DNA of 64,000 nucleotides. Source: DAIOEK01 sp964648485 (lineage in GTDB: Bacteria; Chloroflexota; Anaerolineae; Anaerolineales; Anaerolineaceae). The notes beneath the pieces were generated by a model. It saw only the letters and a program-made list of their open reading frames with translations, ran no database searches and had not been told where the DNA came from. Positions 26,595 to 36,057 of this stretch are shown here, in pieces (position 1 is the stretch's first letter; each line of letters starts with the position of its first letter). The stretch covers positions 1 to 64,000 of the forward strand of contig CAZYOF010000005.1 of the NCBI GenBank assembly GCA_964648485.1, read 5' to 3'. Position numbers and translations under genes: made by a program.

Positions 26595-28199
26595 ATGCAG
26601 GAAAAAGACATCCAGATAGCCATCCAGAATAACAACACCGCCCTCGGAATCGAACTTGGGTCGACCCGTATTAAGACTGTGCTGATTACCAAAGATCTTT
26701 CTCTGATCGCGTCGGGTAACCATTCCTGGGAAAATCGGTACGAGAACGGTATTTGGACTTACAGCCTGGAGGATGTCTGGGCAGGTTTGCAGGCAGCGTT
26801 CCAGAATTTACACAGCGAAGTGCAAGAGAAATTTCACGTTTCACTCCCATCCGTTGGTTCACTTGGAATCAGTGCCATGATGCATGGCTATCTGGCGTTC
26901 AATAAAGATGATGAGGTTTTAGTTCCTTTCCGGACCTGGCGAAACACCATCACCAGCCAGGCAGCGGATGAACTGTCAGCGTTATTTGGCTTCAATATCC
27001 CGCAGCGATGGAGTATTGCCCATCTATACCAGGCAATATTAAATGGTGAAGACCATGTAAAAGATATTCAATACCTCACCACCCTTGCTGGTTATGTTCA
27101 CTGGCAACTCACCGGACAAAAAGTGTTGGGAATTGGCGATGCTTCAGGTATGTTCCCGATAGATAGTCAGATCAATGATTACGATCAACGTATGCTGGGA
27201 TTATTCAATCAGCATGTAGCAGGAAATCATATCCCCTGGAAACTGGAAGAAATATTACCTGAGGTGCTGCTGGCAGGTGAACCGGCGGGAGAGTTGACCC
27301 CCGCAGGAGCCAGGCTGCTCGACCCGACCGGAGAACTGAGTAGCGGGGTTCCGTTCTGCCCACCGGAAGGTGATGCCGGTACCGGAATGGTCGCAACCAA
27401 TAGTGTCGCGCCACGCACCGGAAATATCTCGGCGGGGACATCCGTTTTTGCCATGATCGTACTTGAAAAGGCGCTTTCAAAACTGTATCCGGAAATCGAT
27501 ATGGTCACCACCCCATCCGGTAAACCTGTGGCGATGGTGCACAGCAACAACTGTACATCTGACCTCAACGATTGGGTCGAGATTTTTCATCAATTTGCCC
27601 GGTTACTTGGTCTGGAGATCAACCAATCACAGCTATTTGAGTCTTTGTACCAGCAGGCACTGAAAGCAGATAAAGATGCAGGCGGATTACTGGCTTACAA
27701 CTACCTTTCCGGTGAACATATCACCCACCTGGAAGCGGGGAGACCTTTATTTGTCCGCTCTCCTGAAAGCCATTTCAACCTCCCGAATTTTATGCGGGCC
27801 CTCCTGTTCTCATCACTCGGAGCATTAAAAATTGGAATGGATATCCTGATTGAGCAGGAAAAAGTGCAGATAGACCAAATGCTGGGTCATGGGGGCTTTT
27901 TCAAAACACCGGTGGTGGGTCAGAAGATCATGGCGGCAGCCATGAATGCTCCGGTCACTGTTATGGAAACAGCGGGTGAGGGTGGTGCATGGGGAATGGC
28001 TTTGCTGGCTGCATATCTGCAAAACAAACAACCTGACCAAACCCTTGAAAAATATCTCATGGAGAATGTTTTTTCAGGCATGAAAAATGTCACACTTTCA
28101 CCCGATCAAAAAGATATCGATGGTTTTGGGCGTTTCATGGAACGTTACAAACAGGGTTTGAGCATTGAGCGTGCAGCAGTGGATGGATTGAGGGATTGA
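26595..28199 (+). CDS. FGGY-family sugar kinase (probable L-ribulokinase role)
   Basis: 534 residues. The N-terminal ATPase motif ALGIELGSTRIKTVLIT is at 17-33, ISAMMHGYLAF near 92 and the catalytic-aspartate segment PPEGDAGTGMVATNS near 257; GNISAGTSVFAMIVLEKAL and HGGFFKTPVVGQKIMAAAMN follow in the C-terminal lobe. These mark the FGGY kinases (xylulokinase, ribulokinase, rhamnulokinase). Position between the transporter and araD/araA argues for phosphorylation of L-ribulose, but the protein is not a textbook AraB, so I leave the symbol open. AAAGGGAGAAAAG precedes the ATG. It ends 1 nt before araD. Confidence 0.85.
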   Translation: MQEKDIQIAIQNNNTALGIELGSTRIKTVLITKDLSLIASGNHSWENRYENGIWTYSLEDVWAGLQAAFQNLHSEVQEKFHVSLPSVGSLGISAMMHGYLAFNKDDEVLVPFRTWRNTITSQAADELSALFGFNIPQRWSIAHLYQAILNGEDHVKDIQYLTTLAGYVHWQLTGQKVLGIGDASGMFPIDSQINDYDQRMLGLFNQHVAGNHIPWKLEEILPEVLLAGEPAGELTPAGARLLDPTGELSSGVPFCPPEGDAGTGMVATNSVAPRTGNISAGTSVFAMIVLEKALSKLYPEIDMVTTPSGKPVAMVHSNNCTSDLNDWVEIFHQFARLLGLEINQSQLFESLYQQALKADKDAGGLLAYNYLSGEHITHLEAGRPLFVRSPESHFNLPNFMRALLFSSLGALKIGMDILIEQEKVQIDQMLGHGGFFKTPVVGQKIMAAAMNAPVTVMETAGEGGAWGMALLAAYLQNKQPDQTLEKYLMENVFSGMKNVTLSPDQKDIDGFGRFMERYKQGLSIERAAVDGLRD

Positions 28200-28200
28200 T

Positions 28201-28842
28201 ATGTTAGAGGCGTTGAAGGAAGAAGTAACCCGTTTAAATTTGGAACTTCCCGCGAACAACCTGGTAGCGTGGACGAGTGGAAATGTGAGTGCCCGCGACC
28301 CTGAAACGGGTTTGATACTAATCAAACCGAGCGGGGTGCCTTATTCAAAATTAAAACCAGGCGATATCGTAGTATTGGGTCTGAATGGCAAGGTCATTGA
28401 GGGGAAATTAAAACCCTCCTCTGATACCGCCAGCCATCTTTATATTTACCGCCACCGTGAAGATGTCTTCGGTGTCGTACATACCCATTCAAGATACGCG
28501 ACCGCATTTGCTGCGGTAGGGATGCCCATCCCCTGTGTGCTTACAGCGATTGCCGATGAATTTGGCGGTCCCATCCCCTGTGGAGGTTTCGCCCTGATAG
28601 GAGATGAAGAAATCGGTAAAGTAGTGGTCGAGTCAATCGGCAAATCTCCTGCTGTACTGTTGAAAAACCATGGTGTTTTTACCATTGGTAAAACCGCAGA
28701 GGCTGCGGTTAAAGCAGCAGTGATGACAGAAGATGTCGCAGCCACTGTCTGGATGGCATTACAGCTGGGCAAACCGGATGAGATATCCGCTGAAAATATT
28801 GCAAACTTACACGACCGGTACACGAATGTGTACGGGCAGTGA
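28201..28842 (+). CDS. araD: L-ribulose-5-phosphate 4-epimerase
   Basis: 213 residues, class II aldolase fold. TSGNVSARDPETGLILIKPSG at 21-41, SSDTASHLYIYRH, VVHTHSRYATAFA near 93 (Zn-binding HxH) and LLKNHGVFTIGKTAEAA near 155 (third histidine) all match AraD and its fuculose aldolase relatives. Given araA next to it, conversion of L-ribulose-5-phosphate to D-xylulose-5-phosphate is the natural reading. Cytoplasmic. The ATG lies 1 nt after the kinase stop. Confidence 0.9.
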   Translation: MLEALKEEVTRLNLELPANNLVAWTSGNVSARDPETGLILIKPSGVPYSKLKPGDIVVLGLNGKVIEGKLKPSSDTASHLYIYRHREDVFGVVHTHSRYATAFAAVGMPIPCVLTAIADEFGGPIPCGGFALIGDEEIGKVVVESIGKSPAVLLKNHGVFTIGKTAEAAVKAAVMTEDVAATVWMALQLGKPDEISAENIANLHDRYTNVYGQ

Positions 28843-28869
28843 GCATCTCGGATCTTCAGGAGTGTTTTT

Positions 28870-30375
28870 ATGATCGATCTTAAGAAATTTGAAATCTGGT
28901 TTGTAACCGGCAGCCAGCATCTGTACGGACCGGAAACACTGGAACAGGTTGCCAGGGATTCGGTGGTGATTGCCAATGCGTTAGATGCATCTCCCTTGAT
29001 TCCGTTAAAAGTGGTTTTTAAACCTGTTGTAAAAACTCCCGAAGAGATTCGCGCATTGTGCATGGAAGCGAATGCAAACCCGCTATGTGCCGGTCTGATC
29101 ACCTGGATGCACACTTTCTCTCCCGCCCAGATGTGGATCGGTGGTCTGACGGTGTTGAATAAACCGTTTGCCCATCTTCATACTCAATTTAATCGTAAGA
29201 TTCCCTGGTCAGAAATTGATATGGATTATATGAATCTGAACCAGAGCGCGCACGGTGACCGTGAATATGGATTTATTGGCAGCCGTCTGCGCTTGAACCG
29301 GAAAGTCATTGTTGGATTCTGGCAGGATGAAGATGTGCAGGCAGACCTGGGGGTGTGGGCACGGGCAGCCGCTGCCTGGGCAGATTGGCAGGGTGCGAAA
29401 ATTGCCCGCTTTGGAGACAACATGCGCTCTGTGGCGGTTACTGAAGGGGATAAAGTCCAGGCACAGATTCAATTTGGATATGGAGTTTATGGTTATGGCG
29501 TAGGCGACCTGGTACAGGCTGTCAACAATGCTTCGGAAGCTGATGTAAATGACCTGGTAGATGCTTATTTGACGGAATACATTGTGGTTGATGAACTCAA
29601 ACCCGGGGGAGCCCGTCATGACTCCCTTCGTGAAGGTGCGCGGATTGAAGCCGGGATGCGCGCTTTCTTAAAGGAAGGCGGTTTTTCTGCCTTCACAACC
29701 ACCTTTGAAGATCTGCATGGATTACCGCAGTTGCCCGGTCTGGCAGTCCAGCGCCTGATGCGGGATGGTTACGGATTTGGCGCCGAGGGCGATTGGAAAA
29801 CATCGGCTCTGGTACGTGCCATGAAGGTGATGAGCAGTGGTCTGCCCGGCGGGGTGAGTTTTATGGAAGACTACACCTACCATTTGACCCCGGGAAGTGA
29901 AAAGGTATTGGGTGCGCATATGCTCGAGGTTTGTGAGTCGATTGCTGCAACGAAACCCCGGCTCGAGATCTTACCCCTCTCCATTGGGGGCAAGGGAGAC
30001 CCGGTGCGTCTGATCTTCGATTCAAATACCGGTCCCGCTATTGGCGCTTCCATCATGGATATGGGTCAACGCTTCCGCATGGTGGCAAATGAAGTGGATG
30101 TCGTACCCACCGATGCTCCCCTACCTAAACTCCCGGTTGCACGGGCGCTCTGGTTGCCGCGTCCCAATTTGAAAACAGCCGCCGCTGCATGGATATTCGC
30201 AGGGGGTGCGCACCACACCTCATTCAGCTATTCACTCACCGCTCAACATCTACGTGATTTTGCTGAAATAGCCGGTATAGAATTCCTTCTAATCGATGGT
30301 GATACCACCGTGGAAGGATTCAAAGACCGGATTCGCTGGAATGAAATGTACTATTTACTGGCAAAAGGGCTATAA
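28870..30375 (+). CDS. araA: L-arabinose isomerase
   Basis: 501 residues, the usual AraA length. FEIWFVTGSQHLYGPETLEQV at 7-27 and CAGLITWMHTFSPAQMWIGGL near 77 are unmistakable; RFGDNMRSVAVTEGDKVQAQ, GFGAEGDWKTSALVRAMKVM and GGAHHTSFSYSLTAQHL near 440 supply the metal and substrate residues. It converts L-arabinose to L-ribulose with Mn2+. It is the last gene of the LacI-controlled operon, 27 bp after araD, with a strong intrinsic terminator 21 bp after its stop. Confidence 0.97.
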   Translation: MIDLKKFEIWFVTGSQHLYGPETLEQVARDSVVIANALDASPLIPLKVVFKPVVKTPEEIRALCMEANANPLCAGLITWMHTFSPAQMWIGGLTVLNKPFAHLHTQFNRKIPWSEIDMDYMNLNQSAHGDREYGFIGSRLRLNRKVIVGFWQDEDVQADLGVWARAAAAWADWQGAKIARFGDNMRSVAVTEGDKVQAQIQFGYGVYGYGVGDLVQAVNNASEADVNDLVDAYLTEYIVVDELKPGGARHDSLREGARIEAGMRAFLKEGGFSAFTTTFEDLHGLPQLPGLAVQRLMRDGYGFGAEGDWKTSALVRAMKVMSSGLPGGVSFMEDYTYHLTPGSEKVLGAHMLEVCESIAATKPRLEILPLSIGGKGDPVRLIFDSNTGPAIGASIMDMGQRFRMVANEVDVVPTDAPLPKLPVARALWLPRPNLKTAAAAWIFAGGAHHTSFSYSLTAQHLRDFAEIAGIEFLLIDGDTTVEGFKDRIRWNEMYYLLAKGL

Positions 30376-30396
30376 CAACTTTCCTCCACTTGGGTT

Positions 30397-30434
30397 GACA
30401 TGCCCTCCTGTTGCAGGAGGGCATGTCGGGTTTT
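30397..30434 (+). terminator. Intrinsic terminator of the arabinose operon
   Basis: A perfect 14-bp stem, GACATGCCCTCCTG (30397-30410) pairing with 30414-30427, with a TTG loop, is followed by GGGTTTT. It lies 21 bp after the araA stop and separates the operon from the DUF4129/MoxR cluster. Confidence 0.9.
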
Positions 30435-30611
30435 AAGGGACTTTGTCTTGGGAGGCTGGAAAACATCATAAATTGTACTGTTATAATTACCCCTGCTTTC
30501 ATCCTGTAAAATATTGAAATAATTCGATGGGGGTTGGGTTGAAAGACACTCGGGCGGGTTTATATTTCGGATAAATATTTTCTATACCGGGCTGAATAAG
30601 ATAAATCCGAC

Positions 30612-31499
30612 TTGCATGGAAGGTGTCTAATTAATCAGCGTAGCAATCAGGCATACTTCTATATCACCCTTGCAGTCATAGGTATTGCTATCCTGGCAGC
30701 CGGTCTGTCAAATTTGCAATTCCAACCAGGTTTGCCTATACCCGGTGCAGAACCTGAAGTTCTGGTGCCTGCCCAGGTTACCCGGACGGATCGAACGACC
30801 CCTGAAATCGGATTTCCGGTGTTTGTGCAGGTTCTCTTTGGATTGGCTCTGATTGGCTTTATTGTATTCTGGGTCAGTGGTCTCATTCGCAACTCAAATA
30901 AAAAACAGCTTGTTCGGATCGGTCTGGCGCTTGTTGGGATGGTAATTCTTTATCTGGTTTTCCCACGCACAGAACCAAACACGCAAATTACCTCTGTCGG
31001 TCAGGAGCCAGCCATAGAGGTGTCAGCCCGTCCTGAATATAATGTTGCCCCTGTTGGCGATCCGCCCGTGTATTTTATTTGGATCGTTGCCGGTTTGCTT
31101 GGTCTTGCGGCGCTGGTTGGGATTCTGGTTTTTGCCTTACGTATCTATCGGCAATGGAAAGTATCGAGTGCGCTCAAAGAGGAAGTGGAATCTGCCCTGC
31201 AGGATGTTTATGATGGCGCTGATTTACGCAATATTATCCTTCGTTGTTATCTGCAAATGATAAACATCCTGAAGTTGGAGCACGGTATCGAAAGGGATGA
31301 GGCACTTACGCCACGCGAATTTGAACGGTTACTTGAGGCGAGTGGTATTCCGGATGAGCCTATCCGCCAACTCACGAACCTGTTTGAGCGGGTTCGATAT
31401 GGCAGTAAACCAACCACAGAAAAGGATGAGCAGGAGGCGATAAACAGCCTTGCCGCCATCCGCACAGCCTGCCAGAGCATGAAGAGGATCAGGGTATGA
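30612..31499 (+). CDS. DUF4129-type membrane protein of the MoxR cluster
   Basis: 295 residues with TTG at 30612 as the provisional start; the true start may be a few codons further in, because the ribosome site is unclear. It has three hydrophobic segments: YITLAVIGIAILAAGLSNL, VLFGLALIGFIVFWVSGLI and YFIWIVAGLLGLAALVGILVFAL. The C-terminal cytoplasmic domain (about 190-290), LRNIILRCYLQMINIL then ALTPREFERLLEASG and LTNLFERVRYGSKPT, is the DUF4129 signature. Such proteins accompany MoxR and DUF58 genes in many bacteria, where the cluster is linked to cell-surface or secreted protein maturation. Overlaps the next gene by 4 nt. Confidence 0.8.
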   Translation: MHGRCLINQRSNQAYFYITLAVIGIAILAAGLSNLQFQPGLPIPGAEPEVLVPAQVTRTDRTTPEIGFPVFVQVLFGLALIGFIVFWVSGLIRNSNKKQLVRIGLALVGMVILYLVFPRTEPNTQITSVGQEPAIEVSARPEYNVAPVGDPPVYFIWIVAGLLGLAALVGILVFALRIYRQWKVSSALKEEVESALQDVYDGADLRNIILRCYLQMINILKLEHGIERDEALTPREFERLLEASGIPDEPIRQLTNLFERVRYGSKPTTEKDEQEAINSLAAIRTACQSMKRIRV

Positions 31500-32077
31500 A
31501 AAACTGGCAGAAGATTTTATTAAGCCTGATAATTCTCGCCACTATAGGCTTGCTGATTGTTAATCCCGCTCTTCTGATGTTGTATGTGGTCCAGCCGGTA
31601 GCCAGGGTACTCTGGCTGATTTACCGCATGATATTGATAATCGATCAGGTGGTGTACTGGGGGTTGCTCGCAATCGGGGTGTTGATCCTGCTGTTGCGTA
31701 TGATCCCGGGCAGACAGGAACTCATCAAGAGGGCTACTTACCTTGAGTTGACGCATCAGGAAGACCGCCAGCGATACTGGTCAGACCTGATAAACCGCGC
31801 ACCAGATAATCTTGCAGCACATTCTTTGCTACGCAGTAATCTGGAGCGTCTGGTTGGCGAGACGAACTCATTTTTAGATGAGCAGGATGGAGTTGAATTT
31901 ACCCTGCCTGAACTGAAAAAGAAAAAATTTAAGACTGATCAGATACCCGGTGTTGGTGGGCTGATAAAAAAATTTATGTTAAGAGCAGATCAAAGATCTG
32001 AAAAACAACTGAATCATGAATTGGATCATGTCCTTTCTCAACTTGAATCCAAATTGGAGATAGCGAATGAAGAATGA
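31496..32077 (+). CDS. Hypothetical membrane protein of the MoxR cluster
   Basis: 193 residues. Two membrane spans (LLSLIILATIGLLIVNPALLML and VVYWGLLAIGVLILLLRMI) lead into a charged cytoplasmic region with LELTHQEDRQRYWSDLIN and a helical C-terminal part. Start and stop overlap both neighbours (ATGA with DUF4129, 11 nt with moxR), so it belongs to the same transcript. I do not recognise the family. Its position equals that of small accessory membrane proteins in other MoxR-DUF58 loci. Confidence 0.65.
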   Translation: MKNWQKILLSLIILATIGLLIVNPALLMLYVVQPVARVLWLIYRMILIIDQVVYWGLLAIGVLILLLRMIPGRQELIKRATYLELTHQEDRQRYWSDLINRAPDNLAAHSLLRSNLERLVGETNSFLDEQDGVEFTLPELKKKKFKTDQIPGVGGLIKKFMLRADQRSEKQLNHELDHVLSQLESKLEIANEE

Positions 32078-33047
32078 ATCCCTTCCTGTATTAACGATCG
32101 AGGAGACCGCGCGGTTAGCCGACCAGATCATCACCGAAGTGGAAAAAGCAGTCATCGGTAAACGCGATTGCCTCGAAAGGATGATGGCTGCCTTCCTGTC
32201 AGCTGGTGGTCATATTTTGCTTGAAGATTACCCCGGTCTGGCAAAGACTCTCATGGCAAACAGTTTTGCCAAGGTGCTGGGCATGGATTTTAAGCGAATC
32301 CAGTTCACCCCTGACCTTCTTCCCGGAGATATCACCGGCGGTTTCATATTTGATTCTCGCGACAACCGGTTTGTCATGCGGCAGGGACCATTATTTGCAA
32401 ATATTCTCCTCGCCGATGAGATTAATCGCGCATCACCCAAAACCCAATCTGCGCTGCTCGAAGCGATGCAGGAATTTCAGGTTTCACTGGAAGGGGAAAC
32501 GATTTCGCTCCCCGAACCTTTTCTAGTGATCGCGACCCAGAATCCCATTGAATATGAAGGAACCTTTCCGTTACCTGAAGCGCAATTGGACCGGTTTATC
32601 ATTCGCCTCTCGGTGGGATATCCCTCGCTGGATGACGAAAAAGAGATTATCGCCCGCCGCAGTGAACGGAAGCAGGATGTTGTTCCTCTAACTCCCGCGG
32701 TAACAGCACAACAATTCTTGGATCTCCGTCAGGCTGTCGAAAATGTGTATGTAGATCCCGATGTGCAGGCGTATATTGTGAATCTTGTGGCAAAAACCCG
32801 CAGGCATAAGCAGGTGGAATTGGGGGTCAGTCCGCGCGGATCCCTGGCACTCTTGAAAATCTCACGCGCCTGGGCAGCCATTCACGGAAGGGATTTTGTC
32901 ATCCCGGACGATGTGAAAACACTTGCAGCAGATGTGCTCAGCCACCGGGTAATTCTCGACCCGACCCTGTGGGGATCACGAAAAGCAGAAAAAGATGTGA
33001 TTGAAGAAATCATTCATTATGTTCCGGTGCCGGTGATTTCGAAATAA
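32067..33047 (+). CDS. MoxR-family AAA ATPase
   Basis: 326 residues. The Walker A variant EDYPGLAKTLMANSFA is near 53-68, Walker B LLADEINRASPKTQSALLEAMQE near 115, sensor IATQNPIEYEGTFPLPEAQLDRF near 155-178, and the C-terminal lid SPRGSLALLKISRAWAA near 255. These are the standard MoxR features. MoxR ATPases act as chaperone-like remodelers, usually together with DUF58 or VWA proteins encoded beside them. Here DUF58 follows after 1 nt. No VWA-plus-MIDAS gene lies in this cluster; the only cytoplasmic VWA protein in the window is in the unrelated cassette at 1471. Confidence 0.95.
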   Translation: MKNESLPVLTIEETARLADQIITEVEKAVIGKRDCLERMMAAFLSAGGHILLEDYPGLAKTLMANSFAKVLGMDFKRIQFTPDLLPGDITGGFIFDSRDNRFVMRQGPLFANILLADEINRASPKTQSALLEAMQEFQVSLEGETISLPEPFLVIATQNPIEYEGTFPLPEAQLDRFIIRLSVGYPSLDDEKEIIARRSERKQDVVPLTPAVTAQQFLDLRQAVENVYVDPDVQAYIVNLVAKTRRHKQVELGVSPRGSLALLKISRAWAAIHGRDFVIPDDVKTLAADVLSHRVILDPTLWGSRKAEKDVIEEIIHYVPVPVISK

Positions 33048-33048
33048 A

Positions 33049-34302
33049 ATGAAACCCCGTCTTAACCTGATATTGATCCTCATCGTTGTTCTATTTCTGG
33101 TGGCTATGCTCTCCAGAAATGGGGCGATGGCGTTACTGGCGATTCCATTCCTCATTTACCTGACAGCGGCATTAATTACCCGACCCGCGCAGGTATCATT
33201 GACAGCTATGCGGAATATCAGTTCTGCCCGCGCAGTTACAGACATGCCGGTTACCGTGCAAATTAATTTGGAAAATTCCGGCAAAGGGATTTCGCGCCTT
33301 CGGATTCACGATGAGATCAGCGCAAAGATGAACCTGCCGGATGGTGATATTCAATACCCCGTCAGCCTGCCTGAAAATACCCAAGCAAATTTTTCTTATA
33401 CCTTTTATGGCGCCAGGGGAAGATTTGCCTGGCAATATGTAAAAGTGATGGTCAGTGATTACTTCGGTTTATTTGACCAAATTGTGCAAATCCCTGCCCC
33501 TGGGCAGGTATTGGTTCTACCACCCGATTTACAACTGCGCCGCTTTCGTTTTCATCCCCGCCCTACGGTGCGGACTGCTGGACCGAATCTATCACGTCAA
33601 CCCGGGAGCGGAATAGACTTTTGGGGAGTGCGCCAGTACTACCCCGGCGACCCGATGCGGTTGATCCACTGGCGTATGGCTGCCCGTCATCCGAACCGCT
33701 TTTTTTCAAAAGAATTTGAACGCGAAGAGATGGCCGATATTGGCATTCTGCTCGATGGGCGTGCAACGGTAAACCTTGATCTTACCGACAACTCCACCTT
33801 ATTTGAATACGGCGTACAAGCCGCAGCTGCCCTTTCACGGGTTTTTCTCCGATCAGGCAACCGGGTTTCGCTACTGGTTTTGGGAGATCGGATGATTCAG
33901 GTGTTTCCGGGGTATGGGAAAAAGCATCTTGCGGGGATTCTGGACCGCCTCTCTGCCTGCGAACCGGGAGACCTGGTGGCATTTGACACCATGCAGTACT
34001 TTCCGGTGAAGCAATTCCCGCCCGGTTCAGTGATCGTTCTGATCAGTCCGCTCCGCATCCGTGATCTGAAAACGATCACCCGCCTTAAAGCAGAAGGTTA
34101 CCAGCTTCTGGTTGTAAGCCCCAGCCCCCTGAAACGTACACTTGAGGAAGATCATGCCGGCATTCTGGCATTTCGCGCAGCGCGGATTGAGCGTGAGATT
34201 ATGCTGCGCCGAATCCAGCAGATGAGGGTGATGGTGGTCGATTGGCAAATCCACCAGCCGTTGGAAAACGCACTCAAATCCTTTCGGGGAGGCAGAAGGT
34301 GA
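33049..34302 (+). CDS. DUF58 domain protein
   Basis: 417 residues. Two N-terminal membrane spans (LNLILILIVVLFLVAML, AMALLAIPFLIYLTAALI) anchor a large external or peripheral beta-domain. Near 185-210 the DUF58 signature appears: PGSGIDFWGVRQYYPGDPMR followed by LIHWRMAARH. A VWA-like segment follows (DIGILLDGRATVN). DUF58 proteins pair with MoxR ATPases, and their biochemical role is not established. It is coupled to moxR (1-nt gap) and to the next gene by a GTGA-type overlap. Confidence 0.9.
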   Translation: MKPRLNLILILIVVLFLVAMLSRNGAMALLAIPFLIYLTAALITRPAQVSLTAMRNISSARAVTDMPVTVQINLENSGKGISRLRIHDEISAKMNLPDGDIQYPVSLPENTQANFSYTFYGARGRFAWQYVKVMVSDYFGLFDQIVQIPAPGQVLVLPPDLQLRRFRFHPRPTVRTAGPNLSRQPGSGIDFWGVRQYYPGDPMRLIHWRMAARHPNRFFSKEFEREEMADIGILLDGRATVNLDLTDNSTLFEYGVQAAAALSRVFLRSGNRVSLLVLGDRMIQVFPGYGKKHLAGILDRLSACEPGDLVAFDTMQYFPVKQFPPGSVIVLISPLRIRDLKTITRLKAEGYQLLVVSPSPLKRTLEEDHAGILAFRAARIEREIMLRRIQQMRVMVVDWQIHQPLENALKSFRGGRR

Positions 34303-34796
34303 ATTACCGCTCGCGCCGGATAGTTTACATTTCAATCCAGGCAGGTGCCATACTATTTCTGGGCGGTGGACTGGCTTCGATGAGCCCCTGGCTGGCTGGA
34401 GGCACGGCTCTATTGCTGGCAGTCGGGTTGATGGTTTACCTGAACCGCCCAACCGCATGGCTGAGCGCACTCCTATTGATAGTTTTTACCCTTGCGGCTG
34501 TGATGGGTATCTGGCAGAACGCGCCGCCGTTGTTAATGCTGATGAGTGTATCTTTTGCCCTGGCGGGATGGGAAATATCTGATTTTGCAACCTCAAATAA
34601 GCCAGTTGAAAATCGCTTAGTTGAGGAATTTGAAAAACGGCGATTGATTGTATTAGCAGGGGTGGTTTGCAGCAGCTTGATACTGGCAGGTATCCTTCTA
34701 CTGGTTAAATTCACAATTCCTTTTGCTGTGATCTTTGCCGCAGGGGGAATTGCCCTCTTCAGCCTGTTCAGACTTTATCGGCTGTTCAAGGGATAA
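34299..34796 (+). CDS. Hypothetical four-span membrane protein at the end of the MoxR cluster
   Basis: 165 residues using GTG at 34299, which overlaps the DUF58 stop (GTGA) and has GGGGAGGCAG upstream. The earlier in-frame opening runs inside DUF58 and is not a likely start. Four or five hydrophobic segments: VYISIQAGAILFLGGGLASM, AGGTALLLAVGLMVYL, ALLLIVFTLAAVMGIW, LIVLAGVVCSSLILAGILLL and FAVIFAAGGIALFSLFRLY. No family recognised. It may help anchor the MoxR/DUF58 assembly. Confidence 0.65.
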   Translation: MNYRSRRIVYISIQAGAILFLGGGLASMSPWLAGGTALLLAVGLMVYLNRPTAWLSALLLIVFTLAAVMGIWQNAPPLLMLMSVSFALAGWEISDFATSNKPVENRLVEEFEKRRLIVLAGVVCSSLILAGILLLVKFTIPFAVIFAAGGIALFSLFRLYRLFKG

Positions 34797-34851
34797 TCGA
34801 TTCCTGTGCCATAATTACACATATTCGTTTTTGCTGCCAACGGGAGGGGAA

Positions 34852-35352
34852 TTGAAAATCTTAATCCGTATATTCATATTAATATTCTGTATCAGTATCA
34901 TATGCGGTTGCCAAGCGGAGGAGCAAGTGAAAAAGATTACCCGGATCGAATATTCCTACCTGTCGGGCTCCATCTTGCCTGAATTGCAACTGAACGAGGT
35001 GTACCGGATCACAAGCAACAGTGTCACCTTCATTCGCAATGGCGTGGTAGAGGTGAACCGGGTAAATACCGGCGAATGGCAGGTTCCTTTCACCCAGTCT
35101 GATATTGACCAGCTCTTCGCCAACCTGCTGCCGGTGGATTGCAGCAAGATAAAACAGGTCACACCCGATGATGCGCCTGATGGCGGGCATACACTGGGCT
35201 ACACCATCCAGTATGATGAAGGAAAATCATGCAGCCTGTTTTATTTCCCCGGCACGACCTATACCGATGGAGAGCTTATTACAGAACCCATCCACCTGTT
35301 TATCGGAAAGCTCAAACTTCCGGCAGAAGCTGCTGTGCAATACAAAGAGTGA
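34852..35352 (+). CDS. Small predicted lipoprotein
   Basis: 166 residues from TTG 34852 (GGGAGGGGAA upstream); the open frame extends further 5' but has no site there. MKILIRIFILIFCISIICGC is a lipoprotein signal with the cysteine at about residue 20. The mature domain has ITRIEYSYLSGSILPELQL, FTQSDIDQLFANLLPVDC and YTIQYDEGKSCSLFYFPG. The predicted strand-helix order resembles the extra domain on the permease encoded at 23957. The two cysteines could form a disulfide. Function unknown. It follows the MoxR cluster by 55 bp and may be its last gene. Confidence 0.65.
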   Translation: MKILIRIFILIFCISIICGCQAEEQVKKITRIEYSYLSGSILPELQLNEVYRITSNSVTFIRNGVVEVNRVNTGEWQVPFTQSDIDQLFANLLPVDCSKIKQVTPDDAPDGGHTLGYTIQYDEGKSCSLFYFPGTTYTDGELITEPIHLFIGKLKLPAEAAVQYKE

Positions 35353-35454
35353 GCAGACTCAAAGACGTTTTTACTAAAGGTTATATTACAGGAAGTCCAT
35401 TTGCCTGGCCGGTCCTATAATTCTTTAACTTACGGGTAAAAAGGAGAAAACCGC

Positions 35455-35883
35455 ATGGCAAGTGCTGCTTTATATTTAAACTTCCCGGGCACCACCGAGG
35501 AAGCCTTTGTTTTTTATCGCTCTGTATTTGGTGGAGAATTCAGCCCCATTCAGCGATTTGGCGAAACACCCGGCGTGCCGGAGCTGCCTGAAAACGATCG
35601 AAACAAGATCATGCATATGTCTCTGCCCATTACCAAAGAGGTCGTGCTACATGGCACAGACGCATTGAAATCAATGGGGCAGAATTTGACGCAGGGGAAT
35701 AACTTTTACATCATGCTCGAAGTGGAGAGCAAGGAAGAAGCGCAGAAATACTACAATGCCCTATCAGTCGGAGGCAAGGATGAGATGCCGCTGCAGGATA
35801 CTTTCTGGGGCGCTTACTTTGGCTCGTTCACCGATAAATTTGGCGTGCAGTGGATGATCGATTTTGAACAAACTCCGCAATAA
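35455..35883 (+). CDS. VOC-superfamily (PhnB-like) protein
   Basis: 142 residues from ATG 35455, with AAAAGGAGAAAA upstream. ALYLNFPGTTEEAFVFYRSVFGGEFS at 4-29, NKIMHMSLPI, NFYIMLEVESKEEAQKYYNA and FTDKFGVQWMIDFE near 125 are the landmarks of the glyoxalase/bleomycin-resistance fold in its PhnB-like version. The ligand is unknown. It is monocistronic, closed by a terminator, and shares its fold but little sequence with the VOC protein at 5151. Confidence 0.85.
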   Translation: MASAALYLNFPGTTEEAFVFYRSVFGGEFSPIQRFGETPGVPELPENDRNKIMHMSLPITKEVVLHGTDALKSMGQNLTQGNNFYIMLEVESKEEAQKYYNALSVGGKDEMPLQDTFWGAYFGSFTDKFGVQWMIDFEQTPQ

Positions 35884-35905
35884 GAAATATGGATTATCAA
35901 TCACT

Positions 35906-35936
35906 AAAACCGGGTCCCTGAGATCCGGTTTTTGTT
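35906..35936 (+). terminator. Intrinsic terminator after the VOC gene
   Basis: AAAACCGG (35906-35913) pairs with CCGGTTTT (35925-35932), followed by TGTTTG. It sits 23 bp after the stop of the VOC gene. Confidence 0.8.
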
Positions 35937-36057
35937 TGCCTGGCGGATAACATGATTGGCCAGATGTAGGATTATATTAACGGAGGATTTGTGGCTGTAA
36001 ACTTTAGTCTAAACCTCCCTGTGATGCTAAAATTCAGTAAAGCACAGGGAGGTGTTT